Source of the DNA: JBBQED01 sp038320345 | GTDB taxonomy: Bacteria > Bacteroidota > Bacteroidia > AKYH767-A > OLB10 | Assembly: GCA_038320345.1 (NCBI GenBank) | Contig: JBBQED010000004.1 | Coordinates: forward strand, 257,699 to 321,698 | Reading direction: 5' to 3' | DNA length: 64,000 bases | Shown: positions 53,621 to 61,611 of the stretch, piece by piece | How the letters are laid out: each line of letters begins with the position of its first letter | Position numbering within the stretch: position 1 is the stretch's first letter | Notes under the pieces: model-generated | The model's database searches: none | Told to the model about the DNA's origin: nothing | What the model saw: the letters and a program-made list of their open reading frames with translations, nothing else | Program-made: the position numbers and the translations under genes

Positions 53621-54256
53621 TTATTTGTAATTCGTTTTAAAATCTTTTTTGAATTCCATAAATTCAGGAATGGATACATTACGCACATATCCTTCATTAG
53701 GATGATTGTGAATATATTCTTGATGATATTCTTCAGCAGGATAAAACATTTTAAACGGCATAACTTCAGTTACAATTTTCCCGGCGAATTTTTTTGAATC
53801 AGTGAGTCGTTTGATTTCCACAGTGATAATTTGTTTTTCATGCTCATTGCGATAAAAAGCAACAGATCTATATTGAGTACCTTCATCATTTCCTTGACGG
53901 TTTAAGGTGGTGGGATCTTGGCTTGCAAAGAATGCTTTTACCAGCGTTTCATAAGAAATTTTTGAAGGGTCGTAATACACCTGAACAGCCTCTGCATGTC
54001 CTGTTGAACCTGAACAAACTTTTTCATAGCTAGGTTGGGCTTCGTATCCACCGGAGTAGCCTGACACGGCATCACGAACACCTACCAAACTTTGAAACAC
54101 AATTTCAGAGTGCCAGAAACAACCTTCCGCAAATGTTGCAACCTGCTCATTGCTGGTTTTTTGATTTGAACCTAATGGAAATTGTTCACTTTTACTTTGG
54201 GAGTTTACGCAAGAACTAAAACTTAGCATTGCGATAAATAGGGAAAGAATTTTCAT
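53621..54256 (-). CDS. msrA: Lipoprotein peptide-methionine (S)-S-oxide reductase
   Basis: 211 aa from ATG 54256 (MKILSLFIAML). The signal peptide ends in a lipobox with Cys16 (SFSSC), so the enzyme is membrane-anchored in the periplasm. The catalytic Cys46 is in FAEGCFWHSEIVFQ. SGYSGG, TGHAEAVQVYYDP and EYHQEYIHNHPNEG are typical. It repairs S-form methionine sulfoxide, paired with MsrB 7 bp upstream for the R form. Confidence 0.95.
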   Translation of the reverse strand: MKILSLFIAMLSFSSCVNSQSKSEQFPLGSNQKTSNEQVATFAEGCFWHSEIVFQSLVGVRDAVSGYSGGYEAQPSYEKVCSGSTGHAEAVQVYYDPSKISYETLVKAFFASQDPTTLNRQGNDEGTQYRSVAFYRNEHEKQIITVEIKRLTDSKKFAGKIVTEVMPFKMFYPAEEYHQEYIHNHPNEGYVRNVSIPEFMEFKKDFKTNYK

Positions 54257-54263
54257 ATATTTT

Positions 54264-54800
54264 TTATTTTGATTTAACTGGGGGTGTACCACCTTCTGGA
54301 ACGAATATTAGCGCAGCTGAATTCATACAATATCTTTTTCCTGTTGGCGCAGGTCCATCATCAAAAACATGTCCGAGGTGAGAACCACTTTTACTATCCA
54401 CAACTTCTGTGCGTGTCATACCATCGCTTTGATCAACAATCAATCGCACTGCATCTGGATTGATTGCTGCAAAAAAACTTGGCCATCCCGTTCCAGAATC
54501 AAATTTTGCTTCAGAACTAAAAAGTGGTTGATAGGTGGCAGCAGAATAATATGTTCCTTTTTCATAGAAATGATCATATTTTCCTGATCCAGCACGTTCC
54601 GTCCCTGCTTCTCGCAATATGTAGTATTGCTCATCAGTTAACTTCATTTTCCACTCTGCTTCTGATAGCTGTATTGGATAAACTGTTTTATTAGTAGCAA
54701 CTGAAGGATCTGGATACATTTTATTTTGAGATTGTACATTATCACATCCCATGCTTAGGAATGCAATTGTTATAATTAAAATTGCTTGAATTTTCACCAT
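54264..54800 (-). CDS. msrB: Lipoprotein peptide-methionine (R)-S-oxide reductase
   Basis: 178 aa. A lipobox is at Cys19 (FLSMGC). The SelR fold shows ERAGSGKYDHFYEKGTYYSA, FDSGTGWPSF, SKSGSHLGHVFDDGP and the catalytic Cys158 in RYCMNSAALIF. The two CxxC zinc pairs of the zinc-binding type are replaced (YYSAATYQ and SKSGSH), so this is the zinc-free type. It reduces R-form methionine sulfoxide on envelope proteins. Confidence 0.94.
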   Translation of the reverse strand: MVKIQAILIITIAFLSMGCDNVQSQNKMYPDPSVATNKTVYPIQLSEAEWKMKLTDEQYYILREAGTERAGSGKYDHFYEKGTYYSAATYQPLFSSEAKFDSGTGWPSFFAAINPDAVRLIVDQSDGMTRTEVVDSKSGSHLGHVFDDGPAPTGKRYCMNSAALIFVPEGGTPPVKSK

Positions 54801-55193
54801 GATTTATTTTTTTAGAATCAGTTTTTGATAATTTGAATATATTGTGCTTGAAGAATGAATTAAATGTGTTTGGAGTATTGTAATGAATAATTTGAGTTTG
54901 TATTATTTCAATTGAGATTGTCGTCAGTAAAAAGCAATTCGAGTATTAGCTTGCTTAGCACCTGAACATTTACATCAATTTACGTTTAACTATGTTCCTA
55001 TAGATGCAAAACAACGTATAAAGTATCACAAAATGATCACGAAACAATTGAATTATAGAAAAACGCCTTTTTAATATTGAAATTTACATTATCCAAACAA
55101 ACATTACGATGAGAACACTGCAATCTTCAAGCCTAGTGACTTAAATAAAAATAGGATTTCAAGTTTACAAATAAGGTCTAATTATTACTTCTC
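54801..55193. other. Intergenic region, nothing recognised
   Basis: About 390 bp of AT-rich DNA upstream of msrB, following the molybdoenzyme gene in the same direction. No clear promoter pair or hairpin was found, though a promoter for msrBA is expected here. Confidence 0.3.
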
Positions 55194-56006
55194 TTATAGT
55201 GAAGCATCATAAACATACCCGCGTTCAAACCAGTAATCACGGGGAGGGGTATCTGAAAAATAAATATACCCGATACGTTTTAAATTTTTGACACCGTACT
55301 TCACTGGAATTATTAGCCGTAATGGATAACCCTGATTCATTGGTAATGGTTTTTCGTTTAGCTCATAACACAAAATAGTTTGAGATTGCAACATGCTTTT
55401 CATATCAATCCCAACGTAGTATTGGCTATCTGGTGTCATTAATCCGACGTATTTGTATAAATCTTCGGGATGATTTGTGTCAATGGCCTTACCGCTATGC
55501 GTTCCTAATTTATATTTTCTTATAAAATCAGTAAAATTAATTCCGCCCCAATAAGTAATTTGATTCCAACCTTCAATACATTTAAAATCAAAAACCAAAT
55601 CCCGTTTAGGCATGGAGGTAATATCTTTCATTGTTAATTCCAAGGTTGAATCAGGTGACGAGCTTTCGGGATGGCGATTGATGATAAGTTTCCAAGCGTC
55701 TGGATTAAAGTCATTACTCATGCCTATTTTTCCATTAACACGAGCTATTTTTGCTGCCATACTTTTAGGGTATTCACGTGCTAAATTCATCTTATTAAAA
55801 ACAACATTATTCACCTTTTCATTTACCTTTAACACCGTGCGTAAAGGCTTCAAAGCTCCTTCCTCCCTAGGTTGGTTTCTTAACCATTTCCAACTAACTA
55901 CTGAAAGAGTAAAAAATAGTATCAATACCGAAAACGACAAAATTGTTTTTCTCTGAATGTATTGATTTAATTTTTTTTCTTGTTGATGGTCTTGATTTGT
56001 TTCCAT
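55194..56006 (-). CDS. Molybdopterin oxidoreductase, MsrP/YedY-like
   Basis: 270 aa. One N-terminal membrane helix (about 22-40). The sulfite-oxidase-fold core carries the candidate molybdenum ligand Cys143 in FDFKCIEGWNQITYWGG, which resembles the C-x-E-x-W of MsrP (YedY). MNQGYPLRLIIPVKYG and WFERGYVYD are also typical. MsrP reduces periplasmic protein methionine sulfoxide. A twin-arginine motif is missing (QRKTILSF only), odd for an exported molybdoenzyme. It is 5 bp after the cytochrome gene. A sulfite-oxidase role cannot be excluded. Confidence 0.82.
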   Translation of the reverse strand: METNQDHQQEKKLNQYIQRKTILSFSVLILFFTLSVVSWKWLRNQPREEGALKPLRTVLKVNEKVNNVVFNKMNLAREYPKSMAAKIARVNGKIGMSNDFNPDAWKLIINRHPESSSPDSTLELTMKDITSMPKRDLVFDFKCIEGWNQITYWGGINFTDFIRKYKLGTHSGKAIDTNHPEDLYKYVGLMTPDSQYYVGIDMKSMLQSQTILCYELNEKPLPMNQGYPLRLIIPVKYGVKNLKRIGYIYFSDTPPRDYWFERGYVYDASL

Positions 56007-56011
56007 ACTAA

Positions 56012-56821
56012 TTAAGATTGATCGAGGTTAGGATTGTTTTCATCTAATCCAACAGCTTTATTTGCTTTGGGATCCTCTATAATTATATCCTCATGAATGG
56101 TAGTATCAGTCCCACGGACTTTAATTGCAACGTATGATTTTTCCGGTACTAAAGAATTCTCAATTCCAGAAATATTTTCCACTTCAAAACCTGTAACCAT
56201 GGCACTAAAGTTTTTCCATCCGGCTCGAACTACTTGAGCAATATGTATTACAAAAAATAAAACATACCCGATTGTAAGAATGAAATGTTCTATACGAGCC
56301 CATTCGTATCCACCGAGTAAAAATGCAATCCCTCCAAATTGAATAGGTTTGTAAATTACTATTCCAGTCACCAGAGAACCAAATCCCATGATGATGATTA
56401 ATGAGTAGGCGATTTTTTGCGCACCATTATATCTTAATTGAGGAGGTTTGAATTTGCTTAAATGTAAATCATGCAATAAAACTTGTTTAGCTTCTTTAAA
56501 TGATTTTTTGTTAGGTAATAAATATTTCCATTCACCTGAAAATGCAGTATATAAAACGTACAAAAGACCATTAATTGCAAAAATCCACATAAATACAAAG
56601 TGAAAAGCCATTCCATCCGCCAGGTGAAACGGAACATTTAAGGCTTTATAAAATGAATCAGGGAATAATATAAGAATTGTTTGATCTCCCCAACCTATGT
56701 CATATACATCATTAGCCCAATAAATCAATAGACCGCTCCAAATCATCACTCCAAGCACAGGAAAGTTAATCCAATGAAACCATCTTACGGCAAGTGGATG
56801 TTTATTTTTAATTCGTTTCAT
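56012..56821 (-). CDS. b561-type cytochrome, partner of molybdoenzyme
   Basis: 269 aa. Four membrane helices (about 16-38, 70-92, 125-147, 170-192) with haem-ligand histidines in VRWFHWINFP, FHFVFMW, RIEHFILTI and VIHIAQVV. This fits the prokaryotic cytochrome b561/formate-dehydrogenase gamma group, not the MsrQ ferric-reductase group. A charged C-terminal tail of about 55 residues follows. It probably passes electrons from the quinone pool to the molybdoenzyme encoded next. Confidence 0.85.
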   Translation of the reverse strand: MKRIKNKHPLAVRWFHWINFPVLGVMIWSGLLIYWANDVYDIGWGDQTILILFPDSFYKALNVPFHLADGMAFHFVFMWIFAINGLLYVLYTAFSGEWKYLLPNKKSFKEAKQVLLHDLHLSKFKPPQLRYNGAQKIAYSLIIIMGFGSLVTGIVIYKPIQFGGIAFLLGGYEWARIEHFILTIGYVLFFVIHIAQVVRAGWKNFSAMVTGFEVENISGIENSLVPEKSYVAIKVRGTDTTIHEDIIIEDPKANKAVGLDENNPNLDQS

Positions 56822-56859
56822 TAGTGTTTTAGGATTTTGCCTACTTCATATAAAATTAT

Positions 56860-58332
56860 CTAATTACTTTGATCAACCGGAAGGTGGAAGGTAAAGGTAC
56901 TACCGATGTTTACTTGCGTTTGCAATTCGAGGGAAGAATGGTGAAGGTCGAGTATTTTTTTTACGATTGCTAATCCTAATCCTGTAGTGTTCTTGGTATT
57001 GATAAAGTGATTTGCCTTGTAATAGCGTCCGAAAATTTGGTCCCGCTCGTTTTCAGGTATTCCAATTCCAGTATCTGTAACTGAAACTTCCACTTCATGA
57101 CCATTTTTGCAAGTCTTGATTATTATTTTCCCACCAGCGGGTGTAAATTTCAATGCATTGTCAATAAGGTTTTGCATAACGCGCTCAATGAGTGCAACAT
57201 CTGCAAATACAAAAGGTAATTCTTTGGATAGCACTGTGTGGATGGAGATGTTCTTAGCATTTGCAATCAATTGATATTTACCGCTGATATCATTAATAAG
57301 CTCACTGATAAAAAATGGTTCTTTTTTAGGTTCCACTTGGTTAGCCTCTAATTTTGATAACTCAAAAAGTTCTGATACTAGTTTTTCTAATTTAACAGTG
57401 CTTTCTGAGATAGTTTGGAGAAAACGTTTACGTTCTTCAACCGTAAGCGTATCAGCTTTTATTTGTAAGGTTTCAATATAACCCTGTATGATGGAAATAG
57501 GTGTTCTTAAATCATGTGAAACATTGGCTACTAATTCACGTCTTAAAATTTCCACTTGCTCCAATTTTTCCACATTGCTTGTTAAAATGTCAGCCATTTC
57601 GTTAAAAATAATCGCCATTTGTTCCAAATCACCTGTTGATTGTACTTTAACCCGTGCATTTAAATCACCTTCCCGAAATTTTTGCATCACTTCAATAATC
57701 CTAGAAAAATTATTGGTGATCACACGAATAATAATAAGTCCAACTAAAAAAGTAGCCAGTAAAGTAAGAATCATAGTTTGCGAACCCACTTGCAATAAAT
57801 AACTACGAGAAACCCTCTTAGATTCTACATCGAATTCTTCTCCAGCAAGCACCACATAAATATATCCCGATTGGATACCATTACTTATGACAGGAGCTGC
57901 AGAAAATATTTTATCTACTCCAGGATGACGCGGGTCATTTCCAGTTACAAATTGCTCTCCTAAGGTGCTAATAAAGATTTTTACTGGAGTTAAATTTATT
58001 TTATCAAGAACAATTTTCTTTTCAGGTGCATAATAAGATAAAATTTTACCCTCATTATTTAAAAGGTAAACCTCCAAACTTGGATTGATGGACATGATAT
58101 GATCAAATGTTTCCTCCATCGCTTTTTCATTTATCTTACCATTCGTGAATGGAGTAGAATGTCTGGCAATATCCGCAGCAATACTTTTATTCAAATGTTG
58201 ATTGACTTCTTTAAAATAGAGGCTTGAATAATGAAGTGTTATAAAAACATAAGCAAGACCGATGAATCCCAACAGTACAAAGAATACCGCTGAGATTCGC
58301 CAGAATAAATTATTGAATTTACTTTTTGACAT
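56860..58332 (-). CDS. Sensor histidine kinase with HAMP domain
   Basis: About 490 aa from ATG 58332 (MSKSKFNNLFWRIS); ATG 58347 is also possible. Two membrane helices (about 10-32 and 175-200) flank a periplasmic sensor domain of about 140 aa. A HAMP linker (FREGDLNARV), HisKA (VSHDLRTPISIIQGYIETLQ) and HATPase (NLIDNALKFTPAGG, DTGIGIPENERDQIFGRYY, GLGLAIVKK) follow. It overlaps the regulator gene by 14 bp and forms one two-component system with it. Confidence 0.93.
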   Translation of the reverse strand: MSKSKFNNLFWRISAVFFVLLGFIGLAYVFITLHYSSLYFKEVNQHLNKSIAADIARHSTPFTNGKINEKAMEETFDHIMSINPSLEVYLLNNEGKILSYYAPEKKIVLDKINLTPVKIFISTLGEQFVTGNDPRHPGVDKIFSAAPVISNGIQSGYIYVVLAGEEFDVESKRVSRSYLLQVGSQTMILTLLATFLVGLIIIRVITNNFSRIIEVMQKFREGDLNARVKVQSTGDLEQMAIIFNEMADILTSNVEKLEQVEILRRELVANVSHDLRTPISIIQGYIETLQIKADTLTVEERKRFLQTISESTVKLEKLVSELFELSKLEANQVEPKKEPFFISELINDISGKYQLIANAKNISIHTVLSKELPFVFADVALIERVMQNLIDNALKFTPAGGKIIIKTCKNGHEVEVSVTDTGIGIPENERDQIFGRYYKANHFINTKNTTGLGLAIVKKILDLHHSSLELQTQVNIGSTFTFHLPVDQSN

Positions 58333-59035
58333 TTGATTTGAATTCATCAGTAAACCGATACCCAATTCCCCAAGTTGTTAAAATGTATATTGGTTTACTC
58401 AAATCCGATTCAATTTTAGCGCGTAAACGATTGATATGAGAGTTTACGGTGTGATCATATCCGGCAAATTCATAACCCCAAACAAGGTTCAGTAAATTTT
58501 CACGTGAATAGCTTTTGCCTGGATTGGTAATAAACAAATAAAGCAAATCAAATTCTTTAGGGGTGAGCTCGATTTTATTCTTGCCCAGTAATACTTTTCT
58601 TTTTTGAATATCTACAGTTAGCTCACCCGAATATACTATTTCATTCGAAATTTCTAGAACATTTTTATTTATTTCTGTTCGACGTAAAATTGCTTTAACC
58701 CGCGCAATAAATTCACGAATACTGAATGGTTTGGTGAGGTAATCGTCTGCCCCTGTTTCTAATCCAATCACTTTATCAATTTCTTCGGCGCGGGCGGTTA
58801 ACATCATGATCGGAGTTGCAATATTTTCAACACGTAGTTTTTTGCAAATTTCGATTCCACTAATGTCCGGTAAATTGATGTCCAGAATAATTAAGTCAAA
58901 AGTTTTCGTAAGTGCATGTTTGATCCCGTCTATACCGTTATTCGCTTTAGTAGTTATACAATGAATGTCTTTTAAATGAATTTCGACTAATTCTAGAATG
59001 TCTTGATCATCTTCAATCATTAAGATGTTTTTCAT
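58319..59035 (-). CDS. OmpR-type response regulator
   Basis: 238 aa. The receiver domain has acidic Asp9/Asp10, Asp52 in LIILDINLPD, and DDYLTKPFSIREF. The winged-helix DNA-binding domain has KIELTPKEFDLLYLFITNPG, RENLLNLVWGYEFAG and VNSHINRLRAKIE. It is likely a transcription activator of the cytochrome/molybdoenzyme genes that follow and perhaps of the Met-rich gene upstream, like HprR (YedW), which controls msrPQ in Escherichia coli. Confidence 0.94.
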   Translation of the reverse strand: MKNILMIEDDQDILELVEIHLKDIHCITTKANNGIDGIKHALTKTFDLIILDINLPDISGIEICKKLRVENIATPIMMLTARAEEIDKVIGLETGADDYLTKPFSIREFIARVKAILRRTEINKNVLEISNEIVYSGELTVDIQKRKVLLGKNKIELTPKEFDLLYLFITNPGKSYSRENLLNLVWGYEFAGYDHTVNSHINRLRAKIESDLSKPIYILTTWGIGYRFTDEFKSNVKK

Positions 59036-59194
59036 TTTTTGTGCGACTATTTATAAATCTATGCAAATCTGCTAAATGGAGCCGAAACATAAAACTAATG
59101 AATTCTTGGAAAATTTTATAAAATGTGATAAAAAGAACAACGATACTTTAATGCCACCTTTTTCGATGCACCTAAAGTAAGAAAATGCTTTCAC

Positions 59195-59623
59195 TTACAT
59201 TTTACTGTGCATCGGACAACTTTCGTTGCACAGATGTCCTGTTACATCATGAGGAATCATAGATATTTTGCCATCTTTCCCAATCATGCTGCCATTCATC
59301 AATTTCATAGTGGAACCATCCGCTTTTGTAACGGTTCCGTTTGTAGAAACCTTGGCACCACTACTTGTTGTGTAAATTTTTGTAAGGGGTGTACAGGTAT
59401 TATTACTGCATACCATTGTTTTATTGTTAACCATCATCACGCCATCTCCCATTTTCATCGTTTTGCCGTCCATCATTTTCCCATCCTGCATTTTGTTATC
59501 CATTTTGGAATCGTTCATTTTGGCGGGTTCGCTTGTTGAGCCACTCATTTTTGAGCCTGAAGATTGAGCAAAAACGTTCGCTAAAAATAGAATTGCAAAT
59601 GCTGTCAAAAGTAATTTTTTCAT
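59195..59623 (-). CDS. Met-rich exported protein
   Basis: 142 aa. The signal peptide (1-20) ends VFAQ. The mature part of about 122 aa has 17 methionines, many in short repeats such as KMNDSKMDNKMQDGKMMDGK. A DUF6799-like middle follows (TKADGSTMKLMNGSMIGKDG). Four cysteines are present, two near 69-74 and two in the C-terminal CNESCPMHSKM, which resembles heavy-metal CPMH motifs. Met-rich exported proteins can act as oxidant sinks repaired by MsrP, or bind copper; this gene's place supports the first, its ending the second. Confidence 0.8.
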   Translation of the reverse strand: MKKLLLTAFAILFLANVFAQSSGSKMSGSTSEPAKMNDSKMDNKMQDGKMMDGKTMKMGDGVMMVNNKTMVCSNNTCTPLTKIYTTSSGAKVSTNGTVTKADGSTMKLMNGSMIGKDGKISMIPHDVTGHLCNESCPMHSKM

Positions 59624-60147
59624 TTTTTTTAGATTTTAATTGTTTGTTCACTTAATTTGATTGCAAACATCTACTTTAAGTATAACGAAAGTATCACGGA
59701 AGGATAAACTTTTAAAAACTATCAAACTGACAGCAACCACCATTATTTTTAAAAAAATGTAAAAAGTAAAGTATTAAGGTTACATAAAATTGCACAATAT
59801 CCACTCTTACCCGTTTAAAATTTGTTTATCTGCATCTATATTATTCTACCAAATTACTAACCCGTTGGGAAGGAAAAATTGGCATGAATTGTTTTTAAAA
59901 ATTCAATCCTACAATAAAAACAATTGTACATTAATATGTTCCACGCACAAATTTACACCTCTACTAATTGAAATTCGTACCACATACATTGAACATCGAA
60001 CTTAAAGCCTTAACCAATGAAAAACAAAAAACATGGAAAGGAGTATTCGCCTCGATAATAAGAAAATTCGCATTTCGAAGGTAAGTTGTGGTCAATATTT
60101 GATTAGTACGTAAGAATAGATTAGGTTTGTTCAAACTAAACAGCACT
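59624..60147. other. Divergent intergenic region
   Basis: About 520 bp, very AT-rich. TACTTTCG on the minus strand (59693-59686) with TTTA at N19 is a possible promoter for the Met-rich gene. The permease promoter is listed separately. No ORF or RNA gene was seen. Confidence 0.35.
60098..60129 (+). promoter_or_regulatory. Promoter of permease operon
   Basis: TTTG (60098-60101), 20 nt, then TAGGTTTG (60122-60129); both boxes are perfect. The ATG lies at 60148. Confidence 0.6.
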
Positions 60148-61611
60148 ATGGCCAATAATATCTTTGCTACAAAGTCTATTTCGCTCTTAATGAAGGAGTC
60201 ATCCGGAGGGAAAGATGGTGAACATACGCTCAAACGCACTCTCAGCAAATCCAACCTTGTACTTTTAGGGATCGGGGCTATTATAGGTGCGGGGATTTTT
60301 GTGCTTACTGGGGCTGCTGCCTCCCAGCATGCTGGTCCTGCTGTGGTAATTTCATTTGTTGTTGCAGGCATAGCATGTGCCTTCGCCGGACTTTGTTATT
60401 CTGAATTCGCCTCTATGATCCCAATTGCGGGATCTGCCTATACTTATGCTTATGCTACTTTAGGCGAGTTCATCGCGTGGATCATTGGTTGGGATCTGAT
60501 TCTCGAATATCTTTTTGGTGCCAGTACAGTTGCTGTAGGATGGTCGGGTTATGTAGTTAGTTTTCTGAAAGATTTCGGCATTGTGATTCCGGAAAGTTTA
60601 TGTAATGCACCCATTGCTTACGATACTTCATTGCATACCTATTCCATGACCGGTGCTTTTTTAAATATTCCTGCCATGTTTGTGATTGCGCTCATGACGT
60701 GGTTATTGGTAGTAGGAATTCGTGAGTCGGCAAATTTTAATAACATCATTGTGTATGTAAAACTTACGGTAATCCTACTCTTCATTTTTCTAGGTTGGAA
60801 ATATATTAATGCTGATAACTGGACTCCATTCATTCCTGAAAACACAGGTGTATTTGGTGAATTTGGATGGAGTGGCGTAGTGCGTGCAGCAGGAATTATC
60901 TTCTTTGCCTATATTGGTTTTGATGCAGTATCTACCGCCGCTCAAGAAGCAAAAGATCCTCAGAAAGATATGCCATGGGGCATACTTGGTTCACTCGTGG
61001 TCTGTACGATCATTTATATTTTAGTTGGATTAGTCATGACTGGAATCGTACCTTATCTTCAGTTAAATGATCCTGCTCCTATTGCAGTTGCCATTAATGC
61101 TACTGGTGAAGGTTTAGCATGGTTTCGTCCTTTCATTAAAGTAGGTGCGATAGCAGGATTAAGTTCTGTGATCTTAGTAATGTTAATGGGTCAGCCTCGA
61201 ATTTTTTATTCAATGTCGAAAGATGGTTTATTACCTCCATCATTTAGTAAAGTACATCCGAAATACAAAACACCTTATATCACTACAATATTAACAGGAG
61301 TAGTAGCCATGTTTGTAGCTGGATTATTCCCTATTGGATTATTAGGTGAACTAGTTTCTATCGGAACACTACTAGCGTTTGTTATAGTATGTGGTGGAGT
61401 TTTAGTGCTTCGTTACAAACAACCAGAATTGAATCGTCCATTTAAGACCCCATTATTCCCAATCACTCCAATTCTCGGGATGCTTTCCGCTCTTGCCTTG
61501 ATGTATTTTTTACCACTAGACACCTGGATCAGATTAATTGTATGGATGGCTATTGGTGTTATTATTTACTTCGGATATAGTCGTCGTCATAGCAAGATCA
61601 GTAATTCTTGA
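60148..61611 (+). CDS. APC-family amino-acid permease, CAT-like
   Basis: 487 aa from ATG 60148 (MANNIFATKSISLLMKES). About 12 membrane helices. The helix-1 signature GIGAIIGAGIFVLTG and FFAYIGFDAVSTAAQEAKDP in helix 6 are typical of cationic amino acid transporter-like (YfnA-like) APC proteins. It takes up amino acids with protons or by exchange; the substrate is unknown. Its stop overlaps the next ATG by 1 bp, so the two are coupled. Confidence 0.92.
   Translation: MANNIFATKSISLLMKESSGGKDGEHTLKRTLSKSNLVLLGIGAIIGAGIFVLTGAAASQHAGPAVVISFVVAGIACAFAGLCYSEFASMIPIAGSAYTYAYATLGEFIAWIIGWDLILEYLFGASTVAVGWSGYVVSFLKDFGIVIPESLCNAPIAYDTSLHTYSMTGAFLNIPAMFVIALMTWLLVVGIRESANFNNIIVYVKLTVILLFIFLGWKYINADNWTPFIPENTGVFGEFGWSGVVRAAGIIFFAYIGFDAVSTAAQEAKDPQKDMPWGILGSLVVCTIIYILVGLVMTGIVPYLQLNDPAPIAVAINATGEGLAWFRPFIKVGAIAGLSSVILVMLMGQPRIFYSMSKDGLLPPSFSKVHPKYKTPYITTILTGVVAMFVAGLFPIGLLGELVSIGTLLAFVIVCGGVLVLRYKQPELNRPFKTPLFPITPILGMLSALALMYFLPLDTWIRLIVWMAIGVIIYFGYSRRHSKISNS

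Noticed and set aside
54264..54800. MsrB damaged by loss of zinc cysteines
   Set aside because: The catalytic Cys158 and fold motifs are intact, and zinc-free MsrB proteins are a known functional type.
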